From positions 1 to 64,000 of the forward strand of contig NZ_KB907874.1 of NCBI RefSeq assembly GCF_000382245.1: a DNA stretch of 64,000 bases, in the 5' to 3' direction. Each line of letters begins with the position of its first letter. The first letter of the stretch is position 1. The DNA is from Kushneria aurantia DSM 21353 (GTDB taxonomy: Bacteria; Pseudomonadota; Gammaproteobacteria; Pseudomonadales; Halomonadaceae). A model generated the notes under the pieces. That model did no database searches. It was given only the letters and a program-made list of their open reading frames with translations, and was not told where the DNA came from. Positions 1 through 8,298 of the stretch are shown in pieces. Both the position numbers and the translations under genes were made by a program.

Positions 1-221
1 TGGTGTACCGGTTGTCATGCCCATGGCATCGCCGGGTAGCCAAGTGCGGACGGGATAACCGCTGAAGGCATCTAAGCGGGAAGCCCCCTTCAAGATGAGA
101 CTTCCCCGGGGCCTTGAGCCCCCTGAAGGGCCCTCGAAGACGACGAGGTCGATAGGCGCGGTGTGCAAGTGCGGTAACGCATTGAGCTGACGCGTACTAA
201 TTGCCCGTGAGGCTTGACCAT
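1..221 (+). rRNA. rrl: 23S ribosomal RNA, 3' end (partial)
   Basis: The 3' end of 23S rRNA; the rest lies to the left of the window. The tail has the pattern expected of domain VI: a GTATAACCGC-like stretch near 50, then TTGAGCTGACGCGTACTAAT and the closing CCCGTGAGGCTTGACC. The mature end is placed near 221 by analogy with the E. coli 3' end and could be a few bases off. A 5S gene follows after a spacer of about 113 bases with no tRNA. Confidence 0.93.
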
Positions 222-297
222 ATAACACCCAAGTGGTTCGCGTCGCACGACGCCGGATACGCGAGGCGTATCACAGCTGCAGCATGATCCCGTCCAC

Positions 298-326
298 GGC
301 GGCGCTGTCTTCGCGACAGTGCCGCC
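298..326 (+). other. Stable hairpin in the 23S-5S spacer
   Basis: A 12-pair stem (GGCGGCGCTGTC against GACAGTGCCGCC, one G-U wobble) closes a TTCGC loop just upstream of 5S. It could be a processing or spacing element in the rRNA precursor. The structure is seen in the sequence; the role is inference. Confidence 0.4.
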
Positions 327-334
327 AGCCGAAT

Positions 335-452
335 TGCCTGACGACCAGAGCGAGCGGGTCCCACCCGATCCCATCCCGAACTCGGCAGTGAAACCGCTCA
401 GCGCCGATGGTAGTGTGGGGTCTCCCCATGCGAGAGTAGGTCATCGTCAGGC
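335..452 (+). rRNA. rrf: 5S ribosomal RNA
   Basis: A full-length 5S rRNA of about 118 bases. It opens with TGCCTGACGACC, has the conserved CCCACCCGATCCCATCCCGAACTC-type loop B/C region (two adjoining parts near 359-383), then GCGCCGATGGTAGTGTGGGG and the helix IV TCTCCCCATGCGAGAGTAGG segment. Its end, CGTCAGGCA, pairs with the start TGCCTGACG. It is the last gene of the rRNA operon. Ends are set by pairing helix I and may be off by one or two bases. Confidence 0.95.
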
Positions 453-461
453 ACCCTTTTG

Positions 462-497
462 AAACCCCGATTACAACATGGTCGGGGTTTTGCTTTT
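462..497 (+). terminator. Intrinsic terminator 1 of the rRNA operon
   Basis: A 9-pair stem (AAACCCCGA / TCGGGGTTT) with an 11-base loop, followed by TTTTGCTTTT, ten bases after 5S. It is the first of three related terminators before rlmM. Confidence 0.85.
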
Positions 498-499
498 CC

Positions 500-642
500 G
501 GTCCTCCCCATGGGCTTTTCAGGGGTCTCCCCATGACCCGTCTGTCGGGAACAGACGGGAACCGCTTCAGCGGGCCCGCAGGGCGAGTCCCGGGACGGGA
601 CGAGTAACAGTAGCGGAGCGCCGCCCGGGTCATCGTCAGGCA
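500..642 (+). pseudogene. Broken second 5S copy (3' end with foreign middle)
   Basis: Bases 628-642 repeat the last 14-15 bases of 5S (GGTCATCGTCAGGCACC), and the near-identical match continues through the following terminator to about 688. Upstream, 522-535 repeats the helix IV piece GGGGTCTCCCCATG, with a poorer copy at 500-512. In intact 5S these pieces are about 9 bases apart; here roughly 93 bases separate them, including a CCCGTCTG/CAGACGGG hairpin (537-558). The 5' half of 5S is missing. This is best read as the scar of a former tandem 5S gene. Confidence 0.6.
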
Positions 643-651
643 CCCTTTTTG

Positions 652-688
652 AAACCCCGATCACGATATGGTCGGGGTTTTGCTTTTT
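652..688 (+). terminator. Intrinsic terminator 2 (copy of terminator 1)
   Basis: Stem AAACCCCGA / TCGGGGTTT, loop of 11 bases, then TTGCTTTTT. The stem arms are identical to terminator 1 and the loop differs at a few positions, so it was duplicated together with the 5S tail. Confidence 0.8.
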
Positions 689-690
689 CA

Positions 691-723
691 GGACCCCGAC
701 CGCAGCATGGTCGGGGTCCCTTT
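691..723 (+). terminator. Intrinsic terminator 3
   Basis: Stem GGACCCCGA / TCGGGGTCC, extendable by one pair, followed by only three T. The loop end GCATGG resembles those of the two preceding terminators, which suggests a third, more diverged copy. It ends about 98 bases before rlmM. Confidence 0.6.
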
Positions 724-820
724 ATATCGGGCACTCGCGTCGTCGGGCGGCGCATTGTCACCGGTCTGTTATTGGCAAAGCGTGTAAAATAACAGCCGCC
801 ATGCCGTTAGAGCCCCTTTT

Positions 821-1897
821 ATGTCACAGGCCACGCCCAACGAATTACTGCTCTACTGTCGCGCCGGTTTCGAGGCCGATATGGCCGCCGAAGTGGGCGA
901 AAAAGCGGCGCTCGCCGGCCACGTCGGCTACCCATTGGCCGTGGCCAATACGGGATTTGTCCGGTTTATACTGACTGACGGTTCGCCGGCCAATACGCTG
1001 CATCGTGCACTCCCCTTTGAGAGCCTGGTATTTGCGCGTCAGTCACTGGTCGCTTTCGCGCCGCTCGAGGCGCTGGATCGCAGTGATCGCATTTCGGCGA
1101 TCGTGTCGCAGGTAGAAAAGAGCGGCTGGAGCTTCGAGCAGACCCTGCATGAGGTGCCGGACACCAATGAGGGAAAGTCGCTTTCTGCTCTGGGTCGCTC
1201 CCTGAACGTGCCGCTGGAGAGTGCCTGCCGCAAGCGAGGAGCGCTACGACGCAAGGCGGGCAAGCGCTGGCTGCATCTGTTCTGGAGCGCCGGCGACCGG
1301 GTGCAGCTCGCGATCAGTTTTCCCGGCAATCGCAGCGACCATCCCGGCGGTATTCATCATCTGCGCGCGCCGCGTGAAGCGCCCAGCCGTTCGACGCTCA
1401 AGCTCGAAGAGGCCTGGCATACTTTTATTCCGCGCCAGCAATGGGATGAGTTGCTGGCTGACAATCTATGGGCCGCTGATCTGGGGGCCGCCCCGGGGGG
1501 CTGGACATGGCAGCTGGTACGGCGCGGCCTGAGTGTCTACGCCATCGACAACGGTCCCATGCAGGAGGCGCTGATGGCCAGCGGTCTGGTAGAGCACCTG
1601 CGTGAGGACGCCTACGACTGGTCGCCGCCGCATCCGCTCGACTGGCTGGTGTGTGACATGGTGGATCGCCCATCGCGCGTCACCGAGCTGATGGCTCACT
1701 GGCTGGTGCGAGGCTGGAGTCAGCGGGCAATTTTCAATCTCAAACTGCCGATGAAGCAGCGCTGGCAGGAAGTTTCAAACTGTCTTGCACTGCTCGAGAC
1801 GCGCCTTGGCGCAGCGGGTAGGCAGACCCACATACGCTGTCGTCACCTTTATCACGACAGGGAGGAGGTGACGGTCTATGTGGCATCGGTGGATTGA
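821..1897 (+). CDS. rlmM: 23S rRNA 2'-O-ribose methyltransferase RlmM
   Basis: RlmM transfers a methyl group from S-adenosylmethionine to the 2'-O of C2498 (E. coli numbering) in 23S rRNA. The 358-residue protein has the usual RlmM length. An N-terminal THUMP-like half is followed by a Rossmann-type methyltransferase half. The SAM-binding motif DLGAAPGGW lies near residues 219-227, and a catalytic-type lysine sits in NLKLPMK near residue 306. The ATG at 821 precedes a typical MSQ start. It follows the rRNA operon directly, and tusA starts 27 bases downstream, so the two may be co-transcribed. Confidence 0.95.
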   Translation: MSQATPNELLLYCRAGFEADMAAEVGEKAALAGHVGYPLAVANTGFVRFILTDGSPANTLHRALPFESLVFARQSLVAFAPLEALDRSDRISAIVSQVEKSGWSFEQTLHEVPDTNEGKSLSALGRSLNVPLESACRKRGALRRKAGKRWLHLFWSAGDRVQLAISFPGNRSDHPGGIHHLRAPREAPSRSTLKLEEAWHTFIPRQQWDELLADNLWAADLGAAPGGWTWQLVRRGLSVYAIDNGPMQEALMASGLVEHLREDAYDWSPPHPLDWLVCDMVDRPSRVTELMAHWLVRGWSQRAIFNLKLPMKQRWQEVSNCLALLETRLGAAGRQTHIRCRHLYHDREEVTVYVASVD

Positions 1898-1924
1898 ACC
1901 TCAAACGGAGCAGGTACAAAGGAC

Positions 1925-2170
1925 ATGAACGACCGACCCAACAGCGATCAGCTACTGGATACCAGCGGACTCTACTGCCCCGAGCCGGTCATGATGATGC
2001 ATAACCGGGTACGCGAAATGGCGCCGGGCGAGGTGCTGGAGATCGTTGCCACCGACCCCGCCACTACCCGCGACGTGCCCAAATTCTGCACCTTTCTCGG
2101 CCACGAATTGATCGAGCAGTGTGAGGAGGAGGGCGTCTGGCGCTACCGGATCAGGATTGCTGCGCACTGA
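1925..2170 (+). CDS. tusA: Sulfur carrier protein TusA
   Basis: TusA receives persulfide sulfur from IscS and passes it toward TusBCD/E for 2-thiouridine synthesis at tRNA wobble positions. The protein is 81 residues, the normal size. The motif CPEPVM, with the sulfur-carrying cysteine followed by Pro-x-Pro, sits near residue 19, and the family core [14 protein letters not shown] is present. Its 3' end overlaps the convergent MATE gene by 20 bases, so the two stop codons lie inside each other's coding sequence. Confidence 0.95.
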   Translation: MNDRPNSDQLLDTSGLYCPEPVMMMHNRVREMAPGEVLEIVATDPATTRDVPKFCTFLGHELIEQCEEEGVWRYRIRIAAH

Positions 2171-3560
2171 GTGTCTCCGCCGGGGCCTGAAGCTGGCGAC
2201 TGGCGGTGCGTTGCAGCCGCCACCCCAGCAGCGCTGCGGCGCAGCTCAGACCCGCGATCAAACCGATCCAGTAGCCATATACGCCCAGCCCGCTGCCGCC
2301 CAGCAGATGGCCGCCGCCCAGGCCCACGATCCAGTAGGAAGCGAGAGTGATCAGCATGATGATGCGGGTATCCTTGTAGCCGCGCAGTGCCCCCGCCATG
2401 CTGACCTGCAGCGCGTCCGAAATCTGATAGATGGCCGCCATCAGTACCAGATTGGCGGCCAGCGTCCGTACCGCTGGGCTGTCCGAATAGAGCGCCACGA
2501 TGGGGTGGGCACCCGCGATCAGCACGATATCGATCAGCAGGGCGGCGATCAGCGCTACCGCCACGCCGTTCCAGGCCACGAAGCGAGCGCGAACGCCGTC
2601 GCCCTGTCCCAGCGTATTACCGACCCGCACGGTGAGCGCCATGCCCAGCGACAGTGGCAGCATGAACAGCAGTGAGGTGAAGTTGAGCGCCACCTGATGC
2701 GCCGCCACCACGGTTTCCCCAAGGCTTGCAACGAACAGCGCGATCACCGCGAAGAGCGTCACCTCGGTAAAGATCGCCACGCCGATCGGCAGACCTATCC
2801 TGAGCAGCTCACCGGTCCGCTTCACCTGTGGCCGCTCGATGCGCCGCCACGGGTCGATACCGGCATAGGCCCGACTTTGTCGGATGTAGAGCGCCATGAC
2901 CAGACACATCACCCACATGGCGATCGCCGTGGCGAGACCGCAACCAACGGCGCCCAGCGGCGGAATACGGTTAATCAGCGGTAGCGATACGCCGATGGCG
3001 TTGCCGCCGAAGATCAGCACATAGTTGCAGGGGATATTGACACCCAGCCCGATCAGACTGATCCACAGTGCCGGACGGGTATGGTTGATGCCGTCGGAAA
3101 AGGCGCGCAGCGCCTGGTAGAGCGCTACCGCCGGCATCCCCAGTGCCACCGCCTGCAGATAACCACTCGAGGCGCGTGCCACCTCCGTGGGTACCGACAT
3201 TACCGTGAAGATCGGCGCGGCCAGCCAGCGCAGCGCCAGTAGTGCGGCAATGCCCAGCACCAGCGCCAGCCACAGTGCCTGATAGACCGAGGGGCGAATC
3301 TCGCTGCGTCGCTCGGCGCCCAGATGCTGCGCCACGATGGGGGTAACGCCCATCAGGGTGCCGGTCATGAAGAGCATCAGCGGCATCCACAGGCTGCTGC
3401 CCACCGACACGGCCGCCAACGTCGTGGCGCCGTGGTTGCCCGCCATCATGACATCCACTGTCCCCATGCCGGCCTGAGCCAGCTGAGCGCCCAGAATCGG
3501 TAGCGCCAGCCGCAGCAGGTCGGTGGTTTCAGGCAGGCGGGCACGAATGGCGAGTGGCAA
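2151..3560 (-). CDS. MATE family multidrug efflux transporter (NorM-like)
   Basis: An inner-membrane Na+/H+-coupled drug and cation exporter of the MATE family. The 469 residues hold about twelve hydrophobic segments in two homologous halves. The N-terminal half has the typical [10 protein letters not shown]... and [17 protein letters not shown] regions of the NorM subgroup; the C-terminal half repeats the pattern. No regulator is adjacent. It is convergent with tusA (20-base overlap) and divergent from epmC, about 106 bases apart. The substrate cannot be told from sequence. Confidence 0.9.
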   Translation of the reverse strand: MPLAIRARLPETTDLLRLALPILGAQLAQAGMGTVDVMMAGNHGATTLAAVSVGSSLWMPLMLFMTGTLMGVTPIVAQHLGAERRSEIRPSVYQALWLALVLGIAALLALRWLAAPIFTVMSVPTEVARASSGYLQAVALGMPAVALYQALRAFSDGINHTRPALWISLIGLGVNIPCNYVLIFGGNAIGVSLPLINRIPPLGAVGCGLATAIAMWVMCLVMALYIRQSRAYAGIDPWRRIERPQVKRTGELLRIGLPIGVAIFTEVTLFAVIALFVASLGETVVAAHQVALNFTSLLFMLPLSLGMALTVRVGNTLGQGDGVRARFVAWNGVAVALIAALLIDIVLIAGAHPIVALYSDSPAVRTLAANLVLMAAIYQISDALQVSMAGALRGYKDTRIIMLITLASYWIVGLGGGHLLGGSGLGVYGYWIGLIAGLSCAAALLGWRLQRTASRQLQAPAETLSAQQS

Positions 3561-3666
3561 GGCGGAGGTTCCGGCAGGAAAATGGATGGGCGTCGCACCG
3601 AGGGTACGGCCACGGCGTCGGCAAGGGTATCATGATCCGTCATTCATACCCGCAAATGGAGGAGAG

Positions 3667-4257
3667 ATGAGTGAGCCGCTGCAGGAGGAGGATCGGCGGG
3701 TCGAGTGCCTGATCGTACTTTTCGATATGATCTTCGCCGACAGCTTCAATACCCGCCTGGTACGGGGCGCTGACGAGCCGCTCTATCTGCCCGCCGGCGA
3801 GGATCGCCCCTGCCATCAGGTGATCTTCGCCCACGGTTTTTTCGCCAGTGCACTACACGAGATCAGTCACTGGTGTATCGCCGGTGTCGAGCGGCGCCGG
3901 CTTGAAGACTATGGCTACTGGTACAGGCCCGACGGCCGCGACGAGGCGGCGCAGCTGGCCTTTGAAACCGCCGAGATCGCCCCTCAGGCGATCGAGAAGG
4001 CGCTGACGCAGGCCTGCGGGCGCACTTTTAATGTCAGCATCGATAATCTCGATGGTAGCGCCGAGGTTGACCGCCACGCCTTTGCTGCAAGGGTCGAGGC
4101 GCGCCGCCAGGGCTACATCGAGGCGGGTTTTCCGCCGCGTGCAGCGGCGCTGCTGCCGGCGTTGAAGGCGGTTTTCGTCGAGGCTGGAAGCGTTGAGCGC
4201 GCCGCCTGCCGGGCGCGAGCGCTGCTCGACGAGCGTACCGCCAGTGTTGCTCGCTGA
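3667..4257 (+). CDS. epmC: Elongation factor P hydroxylase EpmC
   Basis: EpmC (YfcM) hydroxylates the beta-lysylated lysine of elongation factor P, the last step of EF-P modification in many gammaproteobacteria. The 196-residue protein shows the family hallmark LHEISHWCIAG (an HExxH-like metal-binding stretch) near residue 65, and YGYWYRPDGR. An ATG 144 bases upstream is open in frame, but the start at 3667 follows GGAGAG and gives the family N-terminus. The partner genes epmA, epmB and efp are not in the window. It converges with the exonuclease-fold gene five bases away. Confidence 0.9.
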   Translation: MSEPLQEEDRRVECLIVLFDMIFADSFNTRLVRGADEPLYLPAGEDRPCHQVIFAHGFFASALHEISHWCIAGVERRRLEDYGYWYRPDGRDEAAQLAFETAEIAPQAIEKALTQACGRTFNVSIDNLDGSAEVDRHAFAARVEARRQGYIEAGFPPRAAALLPALKAVFVEAGSVERAACRARALLDERTASVAR

Positions 4258-4262
4258 GCCGG

Positions 4263-4757
4263 CTACTCGTCGAGCCAGCGGACGTGCAGCGTCAGCATTA
4301 CCTGTAGCTCATGCTCGGCGCGGCCCGGTTCCAGCCCCAGCTCACTGAACAGCTCACCGTACTGCAGGTGCCACTCTTCACGCTCGGCGTAAAGGGAAGC
4401 GGCACCGCTCAGTTCGATGAAGGGGTTGCCGCGCACTACCTCGAAGAGCCGTTCCAGCGCCACGGCGTCGTCATCGGGATGGCTGCTGTAGAGCGTGCTG
4501 CCGTAGTAGTCCGTCTCCAGCTCGCGCAGCACATCGCTGACGCTGGCCCCCAGGCTTGAGAGCTCGTCGATGGCGTAATCGCCGAAGCTCAGCGACGCAT
4601 CGTGCAGCCAGCTCTCGTCGGGCTGGATCAGGGTGTGCTTGATGCGCCCGTCCGGCAGCGACCAGCCGATCGCCACCGGCACTGATCCCTCGCCGCTCTC
4701 CAGGGCAATAAAACCGGGCAGTTCAATACCGCTCTCATCATCGAAGCTGTCATTCAT
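4263..4757 (-). CDS. Degenerate DnaQ/RNase T-fold protein
   Basis: A 164-residue protein resembling the DEDDh 3'-5' exonuclease fold: FIALESGEGS...PVAIGW, then ALPDGR-like SLPDGR with LIQPDESW, an acidic HPDDDAVALERLF stretch, and a C-terminal GRAEHELQVMLTL. In active members these read D-x-E, a second D, and HRAxxD. Here the first D is Ala, the His is Gly and the last D is Glu, so catalysis is doubtful. The start at 4757 follows GGAG and overlaps the tatD stop by 8 bases (ATGAATGA), so the two are translationally coupled. Fold assignment is from motif resemblance only. Confidence 0.6.
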   Translation of the reverse strand: MNDSFDDESGIELPGFIALESGEGSVPVAIGWSLPDGRIKHTLIQPDESWLHDASLSFGDYAIDELSSLGASVSDVLRELETDYYGSTLYSSHPDDDAVALERLFEVVRGNPFIELSGAASLYAEREEWHLQYGELFSELGLEPGRAEHELQVMLTLHVRWLDE

Positions 4758-5595
4758 TACGGCTCTCCAGTGATTCAAGGGCGAAAAAACGCTGTGCCGT
4801 GGCGGTAGTCGCGGCGGCCAGTTCGGCCTCGTCGCTATCGCGGCAGGCGGCGATCTCGCGCACGATCCAGGGCAGCAGGGCAGGCTCGTGGCGCCGCCCC
4901 TTGAGCTTTGCCGGCAGGTTGCGCGGCAGCAGATAGGGGCAGTCGGTCTCCACCATCAGGCGATCAAGGGGAATGTCACCCACCAGCTCGCGCAGATGGC
5001 GGCCGCGGCGCTCATCGCACAGCCAGCCGGTCTGGCCGATGTAAAGGTTGAGGTCGAGATAGCCGTAGAGGATGTCACGCTCGCCGGTAAAGCAGTGCAC
5101 CACCGCACGGGAGATATCGTCGCGCCAGTGGCGCAGCATCTCCAGCATGTCGCGGCCCGCCTCGCGCTCGTGGAGAAAGAGCGGCGCCCCGCTGCGTGCG
5201 GCGATCTCCAGCTGGGCTTCGAAGGCGCGGCGCTGATCGGCGGGGTCTGAAAAATTGCGGTGATAATCGAGACCGCATTCGCCCACCGCCACCACCTCGG
5301 GGCGGGCCAGTGCCTCCTTCATCAGGGCGGCAAAGTCGGTGTCGAAGTCGGCGGCGTGATGGGGGTGTAGACCGGCAGTCAGATAGAGCGGCAGGGGCGA
5401 GTCGCGTTCGCAAAGGGCGAGCCCCGACTCGATACTGGTGCGGTCGGTACCGGTCAGCACCAGCGCTGCCAGATTGGCATCGGCAGCGCGTGTCAGTACG
5501 TCGTCGAGATCGTCACGAAAGCTTTCGTGGCTCAGATTGGCGCCGATATCGACCAGCGGCTCGGGGCTGCGAAAGCGCAGTGCATCGGGCAGCAT
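4750..5595 (-). CDS. tatD: TatD family DNase
   Basis: A metal-dependent 3'-5' DNase of the amidohydrolase superfamily, implicated in DNA fragmentation and repair of oxidative damage. The 281 residues carry the family metal ligands in order: the HPHHA segment (near 97), GECGLDYHRNFS (near 123), LHEREAG (near 161), HCFTGE (near 187) and ETDCPYLLPR (near 238). The usual first HxH metal motif is replaced by GANLSHESF, which TatD itself also has. It is divergent from uup, with a palindromic element between them, and overlaps the following exonuclease-fold gene. Confidence 0.92.
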   Translation of the reverse strand: MLPDALRFRSPEPLVDIGANLSHESFRDDLDDVLTRAADANLAALVLTGTDRTSIESGLALCERDSPLPLYLTAGLHPHHAADFDTDFAALMKEALARPEVVAVGECGLDYHRNFSDPADQRRAFEAQLEIAARSGAPLFLHEREAGRDMLEMLRHWRDDISRAVVHCFTGERDILYGYLDLNLYIGQTGWLCDERRGRHLRELVGDIPLDRLMVETDCPYLLPRNLPAKLKGRRHEPALLPWIVREIAACRDSDEAELAAATTATAQRFFALESLESRNE

Positions 5596-5613
5596 GGTAT
5601 CTCCTTGCGATAA

Positions 5614-5671
5614 CAGGGGCGTATTGTAGGACAGCCGCGCCGCGGCTGTCCTGCGCTGACCCGCGCCCCTG
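5614..5671. promoter_or_regulatory. Nested palindrome between tatD and uup
   Basis: An inner palindrome at 5628-5652 has 12-base arms (AGGACAGCCGCG / CGCGGCTGTCCT) around one base. An outer inverted repeat CAGGGGCG (5614-5621) / CGCCCCTG (5664-5671) encloses it. TACAAT, a plausible -10 box, occurs on the minus strand at 5623-5628 (toward tatD) and on the plus strand at 5686-5691 (toward uup). Operator function is inference. Confidence 0.45.
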
Positions 5672-5725
5672 CGGCGCAGCTGCGTTACAATAATGCCCTG
5701 TCAATTTTTCGACGCGCGGAACCTC

Positions 5726-7654
5726 ATGACGCTTCTAAGACTGGAACAGCTTCACCTCGCCTACGGCACCCAGGTACTGCTCGACGGCGCCGATCTGACC
5801 CTCGAGAAGGGGGAGCGTCTGGCGCTGGTGGGGCGTAACGGTACCGGTAAATCCACGCTGATGTCGCTGATCGCGGGCAGTGCACTGCCCGACGACGGCA
5901 CCGTCTGGCGTATGCCGGGGCTGCGCATCGGTACGCTCCTGCAGCACCTGCCCGAGGCCGAGGGGCGCACCATTTTTGACGTGGTAGCCGAAGGACTGCC
6001 GGAGGCCGGCGCGCTGCTGAGCGAATATCAGCACCAGATCGAGTCCGGCGACCCCGACATGGACCGCCTCGCGACGCTGCAGTCGCGCATCGAGGCGCTC
6101 GACGGCTGGTCTTTTCATCAGCGCATCGACACCGTGCTGACCCGCCTCGGACTGCCCGCCGATACCGCCATGTCCGGCCTTTCCGGCGGCTGGCGGCGGC
6201 GCGTGGCCCTGGCCCGGGCGCTGGTTGCCGACCCCGACGTGCTGCTGCTCGACGAGCCTACCAACCACCTCGATCTGGATACCATCGGCTGGCTCGAGGA
6301 GCAGCTCAAACAGTTCAACGGCGCGGTACTGTTCATCACCCACGACCGCGCCTTCCTGCAGCATCTCGCCACCGGCATTCTGGAGCTCGATCGCGGCCGG
6401 CTGGGGCGCTATCCCGGCGACTACGCCAAATATCAGGAGCAGAAACAGCACGAGCTGGAGGTCGAGGCGCGCGAACGCGAAGAGTTCGACAAGAAACTGG
6501 CCGCCGAGGAGCGCTGGATTCGCCAGGGTATCAAGGCGCGCCGCACCCGTAATGAAGGGCGCGTACGCGCGCTGCAGCAGATGCGTGCCGAACGCGCCCA
6601 GCGGCGAGAGCGTCAGGGTAGCGCCAACCTCAGCGTCGACAGCGGCGAGCGCAGCGGCAAGCGGGTGGTCGAGCTGGAGAACGTCAGCCACCGCTTCGGT
6701 CAGGAGTGGGTGATACGCAACCTCTCCATCGAGATTCAGCGCGGTGATCGAGTGGGGCTGATCGGCCGCAACGGCGCCGGCAAGACCACCCTTTTGAAGA
6801 TTCTACTGGGCGAACTGGAACCCCAGCAGGGGCGAGTGCGCGAAGGCACCAACCTCAGCGTGGCCTACTTCGATCAACTGCGTGTCGGTCTCGACATGGA
6901 GGCCAACGTGCTCGACAACGTGGCCGGCGGTCGCGACAAGGTCACCGTGGGCGGCCGCGAGCGCCACGTAATGAGCTACCTGCAGGACTTTCTGTTCTCT
7001 CCCGAACGGGCGCGTCAGCCGGTAAGGGCGCTCTCCGGCGGTGAATCCAACCGGCTGCTGCTGGCCAAACTCTTCACCCAGTCGGCCAACGTCCTGGTAC
7101 TCGACGAGCCGACCAACGATCTCGATGTCGAGACACTGGAGCTGCTCGAGGAGCTGTTGATCGACTTCGATGGCACCCTGCTGCTGGTCAGCCACGACCG
7201 TACCTTCATGGATAACGTGGTCACCGGCGTACTTGCCTTCGAGGGCGACGGCGTGGTGCGTGACTACGTCGGCGGTTACAGCGACTGGGTGCGCCAGGGT
7301 GGCACGCTGCCGCCTGCCCCCGGGGAGAGGCGCGAGCGCGGCGGCGACGCAGAAGCCGCATCGTCTCATGAGCAGCAGGCACCGCGTGACGAGAAACGCG
7401 GCAACCGACCTCGCCAACGGCGGTTGAGCTATAAACAGCAGCGCGAACTTGATGAGCTGCCGACGCGCATCGAGGCGTTGGAGGCGCAGATCGCCGAGCT
7501 GGCCGCCCGCATGAGCGCACCGGCGTTCTATCAGCAGGAGAGCGAACAGGTGAAGGCAACGCTGGCCGAGAACGAACGGGCCCAGCAGGCGCTGGAGGAG
7601 GCCATGGAGCGCTGGATGGAACTGGAAAGCGAGCGCGAGGAGGGCGAGCGCTGA
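5726..7654 (+). CDS. uup: ABC-F ATPase Uup
   Basis: A cytosolic ABC-F protein with two ATPase modules and no membrane domain. Uup binds DNA and ribosomes and affects transposon excision and ribosome assembly or stalling. The 642 residues include Walker A motifs GRNGTGKST (near 35) and GRNGAGKTT (near 346), signatures LSGGWRRR and LSGGES, and Walker B segments LLLDEPTNHLDL and VLDEPTNDLDV. A linker rich in Arg/Glu lies between the halves, and a C-terminal coiled coil from about residue 570 is the feature that separates Uup from other ABC-F proteins. The ATG at 5726 gives the usual MTLLRLEQL start. Confidence 0.93.
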   Translation: MTLLRLEQLHLAYGTQVLLDGADLTLEKGERLALVGRNGTGKSTLMSLIAGSALPDDGTVWRMPGLRIGTLLQHLPEAEGRTIFDVVAEGLPEAGALLSEYQHQIESGDPDMDRLATLQSRIEALDGWSFHQRIDTVLTRLGLPADTAMSGLSGGWRRRVALARALVADPDVLLLDEPTNHLDLDTIGWLEEQLKQFNGAVLFITHDRAFLQHLATGILELDRGRLGRYPGDYAKYQEQKQHELEVEAREREEFDKKLAAEERWIRQGIKARRTRNEGRVRALQQMRAERAQRRERQGSANLSVDSGERSGKRVVELENVSHRFGQEWVIRNLSIEIQRGDRVGLIGRNGAGKTTLLKILLGELEPQQGRVREGTNLSVAYFDQLRVGLDMEANVLDNVAGGRDKVTVGGRERHVMSYLQDFLFSPERARQPVRALSGGESNRLLLAKLFTQSANVLVLDEPTNDLDVETLELLEELLIDFDGTLLLVSHDRTFMDNVVTGVLAFEGDGVVRDYVGGYSDWVRQGGTLPPAPGERRERGGDAEAASSHEQQAPRDEKRGNRPRQRRLSYKQQRELDELPTRIEALEAQIAELAARMSAPAFYQQESEQVKATLAENERAQQALEEAMERWMELESEREEGER

Positions 7655-7667
7655 TCCCGCCCTGGAC

Positions 7668-7686
7668 GGCAGGCCACAGGCCTGCC
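7668..7686. terminator. Hairpin between convergent uup and usp genes
   Basis: A perfect 8-pair stem (GGCAGGCC / GGCCTGCC) with a three-base loop in the 51-base gap between two convergent genes. It lacks a T-tract, so it may work as a bidirectional stop or RNA stabiliser rather than a classical terminator. Confidence 0.45.
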
Positions 7687-7705
7687 ATCGGAGAATGACA
7701 GTGGC

Positions 7706-8167
7706 TTACTCGGTCGCTTCGCCGTCGGCGCCCACACGCACGGCCAGCACGTCGCATTTGGCACCGTGCAGCACACCGGTCGAGGTCGAACCCAACAGCA
7801 GGGCGAAACCGGTGCGGCCGTGGGAGCCCACCACGATCAGATCGACGCCGTGCTCGCCGGCAAAGCGGTGAATTTCGGCATCCGGCATGCCCACCACCAC
7901 GTGTTGATCCTCGCGCGGAATACCGTAGGGGTCGGCGACCTCGGCCAGCCGCTCGCGGGCGTGGCTGTCGAGCTGATCCTGAATGCTGGTCAGGTCCATG
8001 GGAATATCGCCGCCGTAGGCGAAGCCCAGGGGTTCGAGGGTGTGAATAATCGAGACCCTGGCATCCTGATTGCGGCGCGCAATATTGATGGCGCGCTGCA
8101 GGACCAGACCGGAGTCGCGGGTGAGATCCACGGCCACCAGAACGTGGTTATAGTGCTGTTCCTGCAT
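7706..8167 (-). CDS. Universal stress protein (UspA family)
   Basis: A single-domain Usp of 153 residues. The fold begins with the usual HVLVAVDLT strand. The ATP-binding signature G-2x-G-9x-G-S/T is visible in VVGSHGRTGFALLLGSTSTGVL (residues about 114-135), so this is more likely the ATP-binding UspFG/MJ0577 type than UspA itself. Members are induced in starvation and stress. It stands alone, with a free upstream region of about 130 bases before the MarR gene's stop. Confidence 0.9.
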   Translation of the reverse strand: MQEQHYNHVLVAVDLTRDSGLVLQRAINIARRNQDARVSIIHTLEPLGFAYGGDIPMDLTSIQDQLDSHARERLAEVADPYGIPREDQHVVVGMPDAEIHRFAGEHGVDLIVVGSHGRTGFALLLGSTSTGVLHGAKCDVLAVRVGADGEATE

Positions 8168-8298
8168 ATCGCTGCTCCTTCCGCTATCGGTCGATAGTCG
8201 TCTCGTATAGAGAAACCCGGCAGCGCCGGCTCCGTCCTGTCACGAGCATAATTTATCCGCTCATGGTGAAAGAGAAAATAGACAGAATGTCGCGACCA

